A stretch of 64,000 bases of DNA from Polytrichum commune (lineage: Eukaryota > Streptophyta > Polytrichopsida > Polytrichales > Polytrichaceae): the NCBI GenBank assembly GCA_950295325.1, contig OX485804.1, positions 11,718,001-11,782,000 of the forward strand, written 5' to 3'. Positions within the stretch are counted from its first letter, which is position 1. Each line of letters starts with the position of its first letter. Under the pieces are notes generated by a model. The model searched no databases, was not told the DNA's origin, and saw only the letters and a program-made list of their open reading frames with translations. Below, piece by piece: positions 19,516 through 29,340 of this stretch. Both the position numbers and the translations under genes were made by a program.

Positions 19516-20560
19516 CGTGGTATCAGAGCAGGGTTCCAAATTTTGAGCTCGCACTTTGAGGGAAACATGGCTATCAAAAAATGCGGGTTGTGATGGTGAG
19601 CCCGTGGTTTCCAAAAGGTTGTGAGGCTTAAATTGGGACAAGGATCATGTGCAAGTGGAGTTTGACCATACCATTGGTTCTAATGACAATGGTGGGCACT
19701 AAGGTGGATTCGGTAAGGAAAATGAAGGAGTGCTTTGAAAAGGGCTCCCACAAACCTCCAAAAGTATTTGGGGCCTAGAATACCGAATGCACCTAAAACC
19801 TTGGAGGGTATTAATTTTGGATTGAAATTTCAATTTGAAATGCTTAAAAGGTGGTGATGTTGGAATTGGTGCAAATGAGGCACCCGGGGCCTCTTAAGGC
19901 CTATGTGCGCTATTCAAACGCACAAGTGAAGGATACACCTAAAATGGACGACCTTGTGAGACATGCATCGTTTTAGGTGGGAATTCAAAAGCGGGTGGTG
20001 AATCCATGTCCGAGTCCCCAAAGCTTCTTGAGGACGTATCGGGAATCTTTAAGATTTGAAGAACATTGAAGTCGATGGTCCTAAAAAGAAGTTCGACGGC
20101 GTACCACCATGAAGTGGGTTTAGCCGAAAAAGGTCTCAAGGAAATGGGCGTAAGTAGTGTGGCCGTTATACCAAGGCAAATCATGCTCGTTCCGCGGACG
20201 CAATGTGGGAAGGTGGCTTTGTGGTACCAAGCCAAATCATATTTGTGCCGTATGCGGAATGTTAGAAGTTGGTTTTATGCTACTAATCCATATAATGTTT
20301 GGGCCGCGGACGGAATGTTACAATGTGAATTGGTGGTACCAAGCTAGAACATATTTGTGCCGCGGACGGGATGTTAAAAGTTGGCTTTGCGGACCAAGCC
20401 AAAACATATTGTTGCCGTGGACCGAATGTTAGACTATGGCTTGGTGGCCAAGGCTAATAACCTTAAGCCAAGGCCAAGTCTTTTATACCTTGAGGCTCAA
20501 GTAATCGGAGATATGTCTCATGAGTTGACAAAGAGGCAATGGACTCTTTCATGAGCCCAA
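19516..20560 (+). pseudogene. G3 leader, gag-region remnant and Cys/His repeats
   Basis: About 0.6 kb of decayed sequence, conserved between copies, has no recognisable Gag. It is followed (about 20150-20440) by degenerate ~57-bp units, each with an ATG- or GTG-flanked ccgcggacggaatgtt core. In one frame they read W-L-C-G-T-K-x-N-H-x-C-A-like. The units look like a decayed Cys/His-rich array, perhaps descended from zinc knuckles; the spacing is not canonical. Confidence 0.5.
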
Positions 20561-23500
20561 AGCTCATAAGGGGGTTGGGGCTTGTCGACGCATAGAGCGG
20601 GCAAGCCCACCAAGGTGCGGTTTGCAAAGGGCGAACCGCATGAAGCAAAGGAAGCCGCGATGCATGTAACCTTTCAATGTGGGACATTGAATTTTGTCAA
20701 AATTTCACACCATGTGAAATTAATAAGGTGCATGTCATTGTAAAGGTCACCTTCTTTGAAACTCACATGATAGATGTGAGGCCGAAGCCGGTGTGCTTGC
20801 GGTGCATTATGATGTGTCATAATGACAAGGAGATGAAGTTCAAATTGACAAGGAGTCCTATGGTAGGAGGATCCAAGTTGAATTTGGTCTTAATGGACCA
20901 AATGCAAAATGGAAAACATAATGGTTGGAGTTCAATTGGAGCAACTCCAAAGAACTTATGGGGAGGCTAGGAAAGATGGGCCTCCCCTAAACCGTTTGGT
21001 GGGATGTTGGTGAGATACAAGGATGTATTCACCAATGTGTTGCCCAAAAAGTTACCGCCAAGGAGTGAAAAATAACTTTGCTCAACAAGATATTGAGTTT
21101 TTGAGGTATGTGGTGACAAAGGAAGTTGGTGGAAGAACATGAAAAATGTCAAGGCAATCCAAGAGGAGAATTGGTCTTTGACTCAAAAAAACGGCTAAGT
21201 TAGGTCATTTGTTAGCCTAGCCAACTGCTACCACCATTTCATTCAAGGTTTTTCTAAGGTTGCTAGGACCTTAGTCAATTTGTTGAAAAAAAAAATGGCT
21301 ATCCCAAGAGTGGGATGAGCCTTTTCACCAATTCTTTTGGGGAGCTTAAGACGAAGTTCTCTTCGCCGCCCGTGATCAAGTTTGAGGAGCTTGACAAATC
21401 TTTTGAGGTGCATACGGGGGCGAGTGATTTTACCATTGGTGGATGTTGATCCAAGATGGATGCCCATTGCATATGGGAGTATTAAGCTTAATGGTTGTTG
21501 AACCTTGCGCGACTTGTGAAAGAAATGGCTAACCCAAGAGTGGGATGAGCCTTTTCACCAAGTCTTTGAAGGAGCTTATGACGACGTTCTCTTCGCCGCC
21601 CGTGGTCAAGTTCCCGGAGCTTGACAAACCTTTTGAGGTACATATGGGGGCGAGTGATTTTACTATTGGCGGATGTTGATGATGCAAGATGGGTGGCCAT
21701 TGCGTATGGGAGCATGAAGCTCGATGGTTGTCCGACCTTGTGAAACTTGTGAAAGAAATGGCTATCCCAATAGTGGCATGAGCCTTTTCACCAAGTCTTT
21801 GGGGAGCTTAAGACCAAGTTCTCTTCGCCGCCCGTGCTCAAGTTCGCGGAGTTTGACAAACCTCTTGAGGTGCATATGGGGGTGAGTGCCTTTGCCAATG
21901 GTGGATTATGTGTAAGATGGATGGCCATTGCATATGGGAGCATGAAGCTCGATGGTTGTCAAAGAAGACAACCAACTCATGATAAAGAATTTCTTTGCCA
22001 TAGTGCATTGCTTGAAGAGGTGGCGACGCTATTTGGGGTCGCACAAAGCAAAGGTCTACATGGACAATGTGTCCTAAAAGAATTTTGACATACAAGCGCA
22101 AGTGAGCGCCAAGTCATTGTGGTGACATGATAGTTTGGCGCTTATAAAGGTGGATTTGATCCACAAACCGGACCGCGGAAATGTGGTGCCGGATGCGCGA
22201 AGTAGACCGGAAGAGTTCCAAGCAATGAGAACCATCCAAACCTTGTGGCTAATGTGTGCCGGCGAAGGAAACTTGTGATGCAAGATACGGGAGGGGTAAA
22301 TTAACTACCCCAAAGCACAAAAACTTTTAGGTGAGCTTCGCAAGAGCAAGGTGCTCAAAGAGGTTAAGTTGGTGGACGGATTGTTCAAGTGCAAGCAAAG
22401 TTGGGTGTATGTGACACAAGGCAAGTTGAGGCTATCGGTTTTGAAGGAGGAATATGATAGTCTTATTGCCGGCCATAGAGGAGAAAGAAAAAGCCGCCAT
22501 AGAATGGTGTCAAAGAGGTACCATTGGCGGTGCATAAAAGAGAATATAACCCACTTTGCGAAGGCGTGAACAAAGTGCCAAGTGAACCGAGCCTCTTACC
22601 AAAAGCAAGGCGGTTTCTCGCAACCGTTGCCTATCCCGTCGGCACCATGGCATACTATGTGCATGGATTTGATCACAAGTTTGCCGGAGTCACATGGATA
22701 TGATACCATCTTGTTGATGGTAGAGCGGTTTGCCAAGTTGGCACACATGGTGCCGATTGTGGGAACCGCCACCGCGTTGGAGACCGCATAGCCTTTTCTC
22801 AAAGGATGGTTGAGGCACCACGGGTTGCCAAGAGTGATTGTGTGGGATCAAGATCCAAAGTTCACAAGTGCATTTTCAATGCATTTCTCTAAGGAGGTCG
22901 GAATGAAACTAAGGTTTAGCACGGCCTTGCATTCCCAAATGAATGGGAAAGCGGAGCATGTGAATGGAGTCTTGAAGCAATACTTGAGGAACTTGGTGGG
23001 GGCGGACCAAGGAGATTGGGCGGACTATGTGGGTCGAGCGGAGTGTAATTGCAATGTAGCCACGCACTTGGCTACCAAGGGGTGGTCTTTGGTGGTGGCT
23101 TATGGAGTGGATGCGCTCCAACCTATTAACCTAGCTCTCGAGGGGGCACATTCAACACTAGAGTTCAACCAAGATGGTGAGGACTTGGCCAAGAATGTAA
23201 ACAAGTCTTGGAGATGACCAAGTTGTTGGTGGAGAAAGCCCGAATGTGCTACGAAGTGCAAGTCAATGCCGGAAGACGCGAAGTGGAGTATGAGGTGGGC
23301 CAATAAGGTGTTGTTGAATGTGGACAACTTCACCTTGCCCAAAGGCCTTACTTCAAAAGTCCATGTCCAAAATTGGAGCTTCGTTTTCCATTGTGGAACA
23401 AGTGTTCAAGGACATGTATAAGTTGGAATTACCGCCGGAGATCAAAGTGCATCCGACATTTCATGTCTCAATACGAAAGTCATTTTAGGACGACACCTTG

Positions 23501-23790
23501 TGGCCCGATCACAAGCAAGTGATTAGGCCACCTCCCGACCTTATGGAGGTCATTTGGAACATGAGGTAGGAGGGCACCCTCAAGTGTAGGAAGCCCAAGT
23601 GAAAATGAAAAAAAATGTACAAAAGAGTACTTGGTGAAATGGTGAGGATACCATGAAAAAGAAACCGCTTGGGTGGCGGCAAGAGACATGGTGAACACCA
23701 ATGAATAGGTGAAGCACTTTGAAGAAACTAAGGCTAAGGATTCCAATAAAAAGAAGCGTAGGCATTGATGAGGACATCAATCTCCTTTAG
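20560..23790 (+). pseudogene. G3 pol remnant: protease, RT end, triplicated module, integrase, chromodomain
   Basis: Order: retropepsin end (20590-20970), RT connection (21100-21290, frameshifted), three tandem modules starting at 21296, 21526 and 21759, RNase H block QPTHDKE (about 21970), integrase zinc region (22351-22569, ending in TGA), core MDLITSLPE (22582-22791, ending LETA then TAG), the second block WDQDPKFTSAF and QMNGKAEHVNG (22810-23217), and a chromodomain (EYLVKW then TGA, about 23600-23780). The integrase D, D and E positions are still present, but stops, shared with sister copies, break every domain. The RT palm with its catalytic motif is not readable. Confidence 0.85.
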
Positions 23791-24581
23791 TGGGGGAGAG
23801 ACGCTAGTAGCACACTTAGCTTCGAGGTTAATTACTCCACAACATGAACTTGTTCTTTGGCTTGAGGGAATAAAGTCCAAACTTTAGTGGTGGAAAGAGA
23901 AAAGTATGAGATGAGGTCCTAGTCTTGTACTTGTGCTTGGTTAATGGAAGAGGGGGAATAGATATGCCAAACTAGGTTGGGTAAGCCGAGTAATTGGGGC
24001 CATGGCTTGGAGGGGCCTTGGATAAAACCAAGAAACTTCTTAGTTGTGGGCTTGTCCGGGCGGGGGCAAGGTGATGGCGCGTGCTCATAAAAGTGCTACC
24101 CGCGAGCTAACGAGAGTTGGCGCATGGGAGTCATGAACCCATGTCTCGAAAGAGCAAAGTGGGAACCGAGTCGGGCGGGACTTGGCATCACCCCCGTGCG
24201 ATCGAGGCGTGGCTTAACAATGGAAAGCCATCTCGGAGTTGCAACCGAGACAACTTAGTGGAAGCGTTGAGGTCTCGCCTAGATGTGTCACGTTAGGCTA
24301 GTGGAGCCTAACGGGGGAGGCCCCAAAGGAGGGGCAACCCAAGTGAGTCCCAAAGTAGGTTGGTCTAGTATAGGTTAGGTCCTTGGATGAAAGATCCAAG
24401 GTCGCTAACGGACCACCTAGGAACGACACCTTTGGGACCATGCCAAATTTGAAGATGCATTGTGGGGGTCGCGCCCTAAGGTAAACACAATGCCGCACCA
24501 TAGAGGATGGCAACTTGAGAATTGGTGTGCCGACTACGAGTATAGTCGATGAGGGCATCGACTCCGTTTGGTGGGGGTGAG
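23791..24581 (+). other. G3 3' untranslated stretch and polypurine tract
   Basis: About 790 bp between the chromodomain stop and the 3' LTR are highly conserved in G4, G5, G6 and G2. There is no ORF of interest. It holds local inverted repeats (catggg/cccatg near 24123, ccttggat/atccaagg near 24380) and the polypurine tract at 24570-24581. Conservation without coding suggests cis signals, which is inference. Confidence 0.6.
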
Positions 24582-25573
24582 TGTCGCGCACCTCTCCATG
24601 AGGAGTGCCCGAAACACCATGGGCACAAGGGGGACCCCGGAGTGACACCCGGGACTTGTGGCGCCGTTGGTGAGAGGGCCCAAGTGATCCTAGTGTGGGT
24701 GAGGGCCCCGGGCGTTGGGAACGCCTCCCACCCACGAAGACTAGGAGGCACAAGGGTAAGGCCATGAGCTATGCGTAGCTCATGGCGTGGTGATTCTAGA
24801 ATGCTCAAGAACACCTCAATCGGAGGTGTGAGCTAGGAGTTATGGCCATTTGAGTGGGGCGCTGTCCCGGGACAGCGCCCTGGTACAGCAGTGCCTGGGA
24901 GGGATTCCCGGGACTGCCAAGATTCAAACAGGCATAACTTCCCCAAGACTTGCTCGAATGGAGCAAGTGAGGAGTCCATCGGCATCTACGTGAAGCGTAG
25001 ATGAGGATGGAGCGGTTGGTTGTTATGATCAGACATCATACAAGGAAGTTATGATGGTCTGAAGCTGCTGGGGGGTTCTAGGCCCAGCAGCTAAAGGAAA
25101 TTGCCCACTTGGCCCCAACTCTTGGTAGAGAGACAAGAGGTTGGTTGACGGTGGGGTAGGGGCCCCGCGTGAAGTCCTAGAGGCTTATATGGGTGAGGTG
25201 GTGTGGCCTCACCCACCCGAGGCCGAACGGCACGGCCTCCATTGGCATTGGCCTAATGTGAGGCCATAGTTGCCTAGTATGGTTCGGGTTGTTGTAGTGT
25301 TGCTCCGGCAACGCGATGATCAACATAAGATTGGACTTCCATGGATGGAAGTCCACATCTAAGGATTGGTTACCGATTAAAGGGGTTGGTTAGCGATTAA
25401 GGGGTGAGTCCCGAAAGCAAAGTAGGAGGGTTGGTTCCCTCCTATGAACTATTGGTCCGGGGTAAGAGGAGCTATCCATTAGCATGGCGGAATGCGAATG
25501 GTTAGCGCTCGTAACCTTTGGTAGAAATGAAAATTGGCAAGATTGTCAAGGGGGGCTAGCAAGGGTTGCGACA
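24582..25573 (+). repeat. G3 3' LTR
   Basis: 992 bp, the same length as the 5' LTR. It differs from it at 24902 (G for T), 24922 (A for G) and 25129 (A for G). Near its end an ATG at 25534 opens, in phase, into the downstream copia RT-RNase H frame. Confidence 0.93.
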
Positions 25574-27501
25574 ACGAAACACCGGCGGTCAAGGTGGACA
25601 TATCCGCCAAATCGGACGTGGACGAGTCGGAGGCCAACGGCGACGATCCTTTGGAGGAGCTCGACATCGAGGAGGAGGAGGATGCGGAGGCCAACATTCC
25701 GGCCACGAAATCCACTCGTAGCGCGGAGGCATCGAAACTTGACTATGGTAAGAAACCCGCAACCAAAGCACCTCCACCACCGCAACATAGCAATGAAACC
25801 ATGGGCCATTCTAGGTATCCGGATAGGGCACGCAAACCGCTCGGGGAATGGTGGAAGAACCACATTCCGCCGCCCCAAGACAAAGAGCATGCAAACATGG
25901 CAACCATCGGGGAACCTAGAAATGTGAGAGAGGCCATTCAATCGAGTGATGCGAGCGAGTGGGAGTTGGCTATGCAAGAGGAGTTCGAATCTCTCATTGC
26001 CAATGGCACGTGGGAGTTAACTCCGTTGCCGAAGGGCCGCAAGGCCGTGAAGTGCAAATGGGTGTTTAAAACGAAAAAAGATGCGAGAGGCGTGGTGGTT
26101 CGTTTCAAAGCAAGGTTAGTAACAAAGGGGTGCTCGCAAGTGGAAGGCGTAGACTTTAGCGAAACCTTTGCACCGGTGGCCAAATTCAACACCATTCGAG
26201 TTATACTCGCATTGGCGGCGGCCATGGGCTTGGAGATACATCAAATGGACGTCAAGACCGCATTCTTGAACGGCGAATTGGACGTGGTCATCTACATGGA
26301 GCAACCGGAGGGGTTCGTGCAAAAAGGCCGAGAGCATCTCGTATGCAAGTTGAGGAAAACGCTCTACGGATTGAAGCAATCCGGACGAGCATGGTACGAA
26401 TGCATTAACGTGTTCTTCGTGAACAAAGGCTTTACGAGGAGCCATGCGGATCACTCGTTGTATGTTTTGCAAACTTGCAACTACATTGTGATTGTCATCA
26501 TATATGTGGACGACCTCGTGATTTTGTCGGACGACGTGGACATGATCAACGAGTTGAAGGCTAGCCTCGAGCGCGAATTCGAGATGAGCGACCTCGGCGA
26601 GTTGCATTTCTTCCTCGGCGTTCATTTCGAGAGGGATAGGAGGTCGCGCACCATCACCATGCATCAACGAAGCTACATCGAAACCATTTTGGAGCGATTC
26701 GGCATGAGCGATTGCAAGCCCATCTCAACCCCGCTCGACACCAAGACCTCATTGGCCAATCTTTCGGAGGAGGAATACGAGGAGCATTCACACGAAATGA
26801 AGGACATTCCGTATCAAGACGCGGCGGGGTCGTTGATGTACGCAATGGTGGCCACAAGACCGGACCTCGCATTTGCGGTAAGCGTGGTAAGCCGCTATAT
26901 GTCGAAACCGGGTCCCATGCATTGGATGGCGGTCAAACGGATCATGCGCTACTTGAAGGGCACCTTAAATATGAAGTTGCGCATCGGAGGCAATCATATT
27001 AACGTCAAAGGGTATTCGGATGCGGATTGGGCCGGCGATGTGGAAAACCGTAGGTCCACGTCCGGGTACGTATTCTTTGTTGGAGACGGAGCCGTTTCGT
27101 GGAATAGCAAACGGCAACAAACGGTGGCACAATCAACAATGGAGGCGGAGTACATGGCCATGAACCGATGCACGAGGGAGGCCATTTGGCTAAGGCAATT
27201 AATGGAGGATGTAGGTTGTGTACAAGAGGAGGCCACGACCATCATGTGCGACAACCAAGGTTCTATGGCATTAGCTAAGAACCCAACCAACCATGATAGG
27301 TCGAAGCATATAGATGTGCAACACCATTTCATTAGAGCAAAAATTGAAAACAAAATTGTAGAGTTAGAATATTGTCCAACGCAATATATGGTAGCGGACA
27401 TTCTAACAAAGGCTTTAGCGAGAGATAGGCATGAGGGGTTAAGTGAAATAATGGGGTTGGAGTACAATGCCACCTCGCAAAATGGGAGTATTGGAAGATA
27501 G
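25534..27501 (+). CDS. Copia reverse transcriptase-RNase H half of Pol (C-right)
   Basis: This 655-residue ORF starts at an ATG in the gypsy LTR; copia sequence begins at 25574. It has an acidic linker, RT with QMDVKTAFL (D239) and YVDD (324-327), and RNase H with D496, E537 and ADILTK (D622), with no internal stops. It is identical in protein sequence to the C-left copy (4886-6853). The end of the frame overlaps the polypurine tract AAAATGGGAG (27479-27488) and the first bases of the LTR. The missing N-terminal domains are at 16385-18523, beyond G3. Confidence 0.92.
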   Translation: MARLSRGASKGCDNETPAVKVDISAKSDVDESEANGDDPLEELDIEEEEDAEANIPATKSTRSAEASKLDYGKKPATKAPPPPQHSNETMGHSRYPDRARKPLGEWWKNHIPPPQDKEHANMATIGEPRNVREAIQSSDASEWELAMQEEFESLIANGTWELTPLPKGRKAVKCKWVFKTKKDARGVVVRFKARLVTKGCSQVEGVDFSETFAPVAKFNTIRVILALAAAMGLEIHQMDVKTAFLNGELDVVIYMEQPEGFVQKGREHLVCKLRKTLYGLKQSGRAWYECINVFFVNKGFTRSHADHSLYVLQTCNYIVIVIIYVDDLVILSDDVDMINELKASLEREFEMSDLGELHFFLGVHFERDRRSRTITMHQRSYIETILERFGMSDCKPISTPLDTKTSLANLSEEEYEEHSHEMKDIPYQDAAGSLMYAMVATRPDLAFAVSVVSRYMSKPGPMHWMAVKRIMRYLKGTLNMKLRIGGNHINVKGYSDADWAGDVENRRSTSGYVFFVGDGAVSWNSKRQQTVAQSTMEAEYMAMNRCTREAIWLRQLMEDVGCVQEEATTIMCDNQGSMALAKNPTNHDRSKHIDVQHHFIRAKIENKIVELEYCPTQYMVADILTKALARDRHEGLSEIMGLEYNATSQNGSIGR

Positions 27502-27680
27502 AGTTAGGTTGCAACGGTGACATTGTCCCATATGGGTTGTCTACGCTGGTCCTAACCCATACATATAAATAAAGGCATAAGGGGAGGAGCTAATCACTCT
27601 CTCCATTGTATGCAACCATTGTGTATTGTGTTCTTGCTTCCTACGCTGATCTCTTTGCTTCTTCCTCTCATTTCCCAATA
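27489..27680 (+). mobile_element. C-right 3' LTR, Ty1/copia (192 bp)
   Basis: TATTGGAAG...TTTCCCAATA with TATAAATA at 27564-27571. The right flank GTTGG belongs to a gypsy LTR and does not match the 5' flank TAATG, so this end and the 5' end came from different insertions. Confidence 0.93.
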
Positions 27681-27825
27681 GTTGGTTCCTTCCTATGAAC
27701 TATTTAGTCCGGGTAAGAGGAGCTAACCATTAGTGCGGCGGAATGCGAAGGGTTAGCGACTCGTAACCTTTGCTAGAATTGAAAATTGGCAAGATGGTCA
27801 AGGGGGGCTAGCAAGGGTTGTGACA
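27681..27825 (+). mobile_element. Shared G1/G2 LTR, 3' remainder
   Basis: The last 145 bp of a gypsy LTR, from the ttggttcc-tcctatgaacta segment to TTGTGACA (one change from TTGCGACA). About 130 bp of the LTR between this and the fragment ending at 8301 is missing. It is followed by a primer binding site, so it serves as the 5' LTR of G2. Confidence 0.85.
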
Positions 27826-28632
27826 CGTGGTATCAGAGCAGGGTTCCAATATTTGAGCTAGCACTTTGAGGTAGACATGGCTATCAAAAATACGGGTTGT
27901 GATGGTGAGCCCGGGGTTTCCAAAAGGTTGTGAGGCTCAAATTGGAACAAGGATCATGTGCAAATGGAGTTTGACCATACCATTGATTTTAATGGTAATG
28001 GTGGGCATGAGGGTGGATTCGGTGAGGAATATGGAGGTGTCCTTTGAAAGGGCTCCCGCAAACCTCAAATAGTATTTGGGGCCTAGAATACCGAATGCAC
28101 CCAAAACCTTGGAGGGCATTAATGTTGGATTGAAATTTCAATTCGAGATGCTTTGAAGGTTCGGATGTTGAAATGAACTTGGTGCTAATGAGGCACCTGG
28201 GGCCTCTTAATTGGCAAGATTGTTAAGGGACCTAGCAAGGGTTGCGACACTTGGTATCAGAGCAGGGTTCCAATATTTGAGCTAGCACTTTGAGGGAGAC
28301 ATGGCTATCAAAAATGCGGGTTATGATGGTGAGCCCGGGGTTTCCAAAAGGTTGTGAGGCTCAAATTGGAACAAGAATCATGTGCAAGTGGATTTTGACC
28401 ATACCATTGATTCTAATGACAATGGTGGGCATGAGGGTGGATTCGGTGAGGAAAATGGAGGAATGCTTTGAAAAGGCTCCCGCAAACCTCGAAAAGTATT
28501 CGGGGGCTAGAATACCGAATGCACCCAAAACCTTGGAGGGCATTAATGTTGGATTGAAATTCCAATTCGAAATGCTTGGAAGGTATTGATGTTGGAATGA
28601 ATTTGGTGCTAATGAGGCACCCGGGGCCTCTT
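27785..28632 (+). repeat. Direct duplication of LTR end, primer site and gag start in G2
   Basis: The 424-bp stretch 27785-28208 (LTR tail, TTGTGACA, primer site 27828-27839, gag start) is repeated from 28209 with its own GTTGCGACA and primer site (28252-28263). The join cctctta/attggcaag at 28208 is not an element end, so this is a local duplication or recombination product. G2 thus has two primer binding sites. The second copy is the one that matches G5 (49576-49915, reverse) perfectly in the first 99-codon frame. Confidence 0.85.
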
Positions 28633-29340
28633 AAGGCCTATGTGCGCTATTCAAACGCACAAATGAAGGATACACCTAAAACGGACGAGCTTTCTAAGAA
28701 ATGCATCGTTTTAGGTGGGGTTTTAAAAGCGGGTGGTGGATGCCTTGTTTAAGTCCCCAAGGCTTCTTGAGGACATGGTGGGGATCATAAAGTTAGCAAG
28801 ATCATTGAATCCGATGGTCCCGAAGAAAAGTTTGGTGGCGCATCACCACAAGTGGCTTTAGCCAAAGTTGGTCCCAAAGAAATGAGTGCAAATTGTTTGG
28901 TTCATTTTACTTAGGCAAAATATGTTGGTGCCGCTAACGGAATGTTGAAAGGTGGCTTTATGCTTCCAAGGCAAATCATACTCATGCCGCGGACGGAATG
29001 TTGGGAGGTGGGTTTGTCCTACCAAGGCAATTCATGTTCGTGCCGCAGACGGAGTGTGGGAAGGTGGCTTTGTGCTATCAAGGGAAAACATGTTTGTTTT
29101 GTGGAAAAATTATTGGAAATTACTTTTGTGGCACTAAACCAATTCATCCCACGGACAAAATGTTAAAAGTTGGCTTTGCGGACCGAGCCAAAACATATTG
29201 TTGCGGTGGACCGAGAATTAGATGGTGGCTTTGTGGCCAAGGCTAGTAGCCTTAAGCCAAGGCCAAGTCATGTATACCTTGAGGCTCAAATGAATGGGAG
29301 ATATGTCTCATGAGTTGTCAAAGAGGCAACGGACTCTTTC
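28264..29340 (+). pseudogene. G2 gag-region remnant and Cys/His repeats
   Basis: The same decayed region as in G3-G6. The ~57-bp units run from about 28920 to 29230, five to six of them, with cores like ccgcggacggaatgttg and frames reading C-Y-Q-G-K or C-G-T-K. The 28290-28589 frame is identical in protein to 49576-49875 in G5. No recognised Gag fold. Confidence 0.5.

Larger units (their letters stand above)
18524..25573 (+). mobile_element. G3, complete Ty3/gypsy chromovirus inserted in copia pol
   Basis: The LTRs are 18524-19515 and 24582-25573, 992 bp each, and differ at only three positions I could find (offsets 320, 340, 547). The primer binding site TGGTATCAGAGC is at 19518-19529, two bases after the LTR, and the polypurine tract GGTGGGGGTGAG (24570-24581) abuts the 3' LTR. 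The flanks ACAAA (18519-18523) and ACGAA (25574-25578) form a TSD with one substitution. The internal region of 5.07 kb has no intact gene, so the element is structurally complete but coding-defective. Confidence 0.93.
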
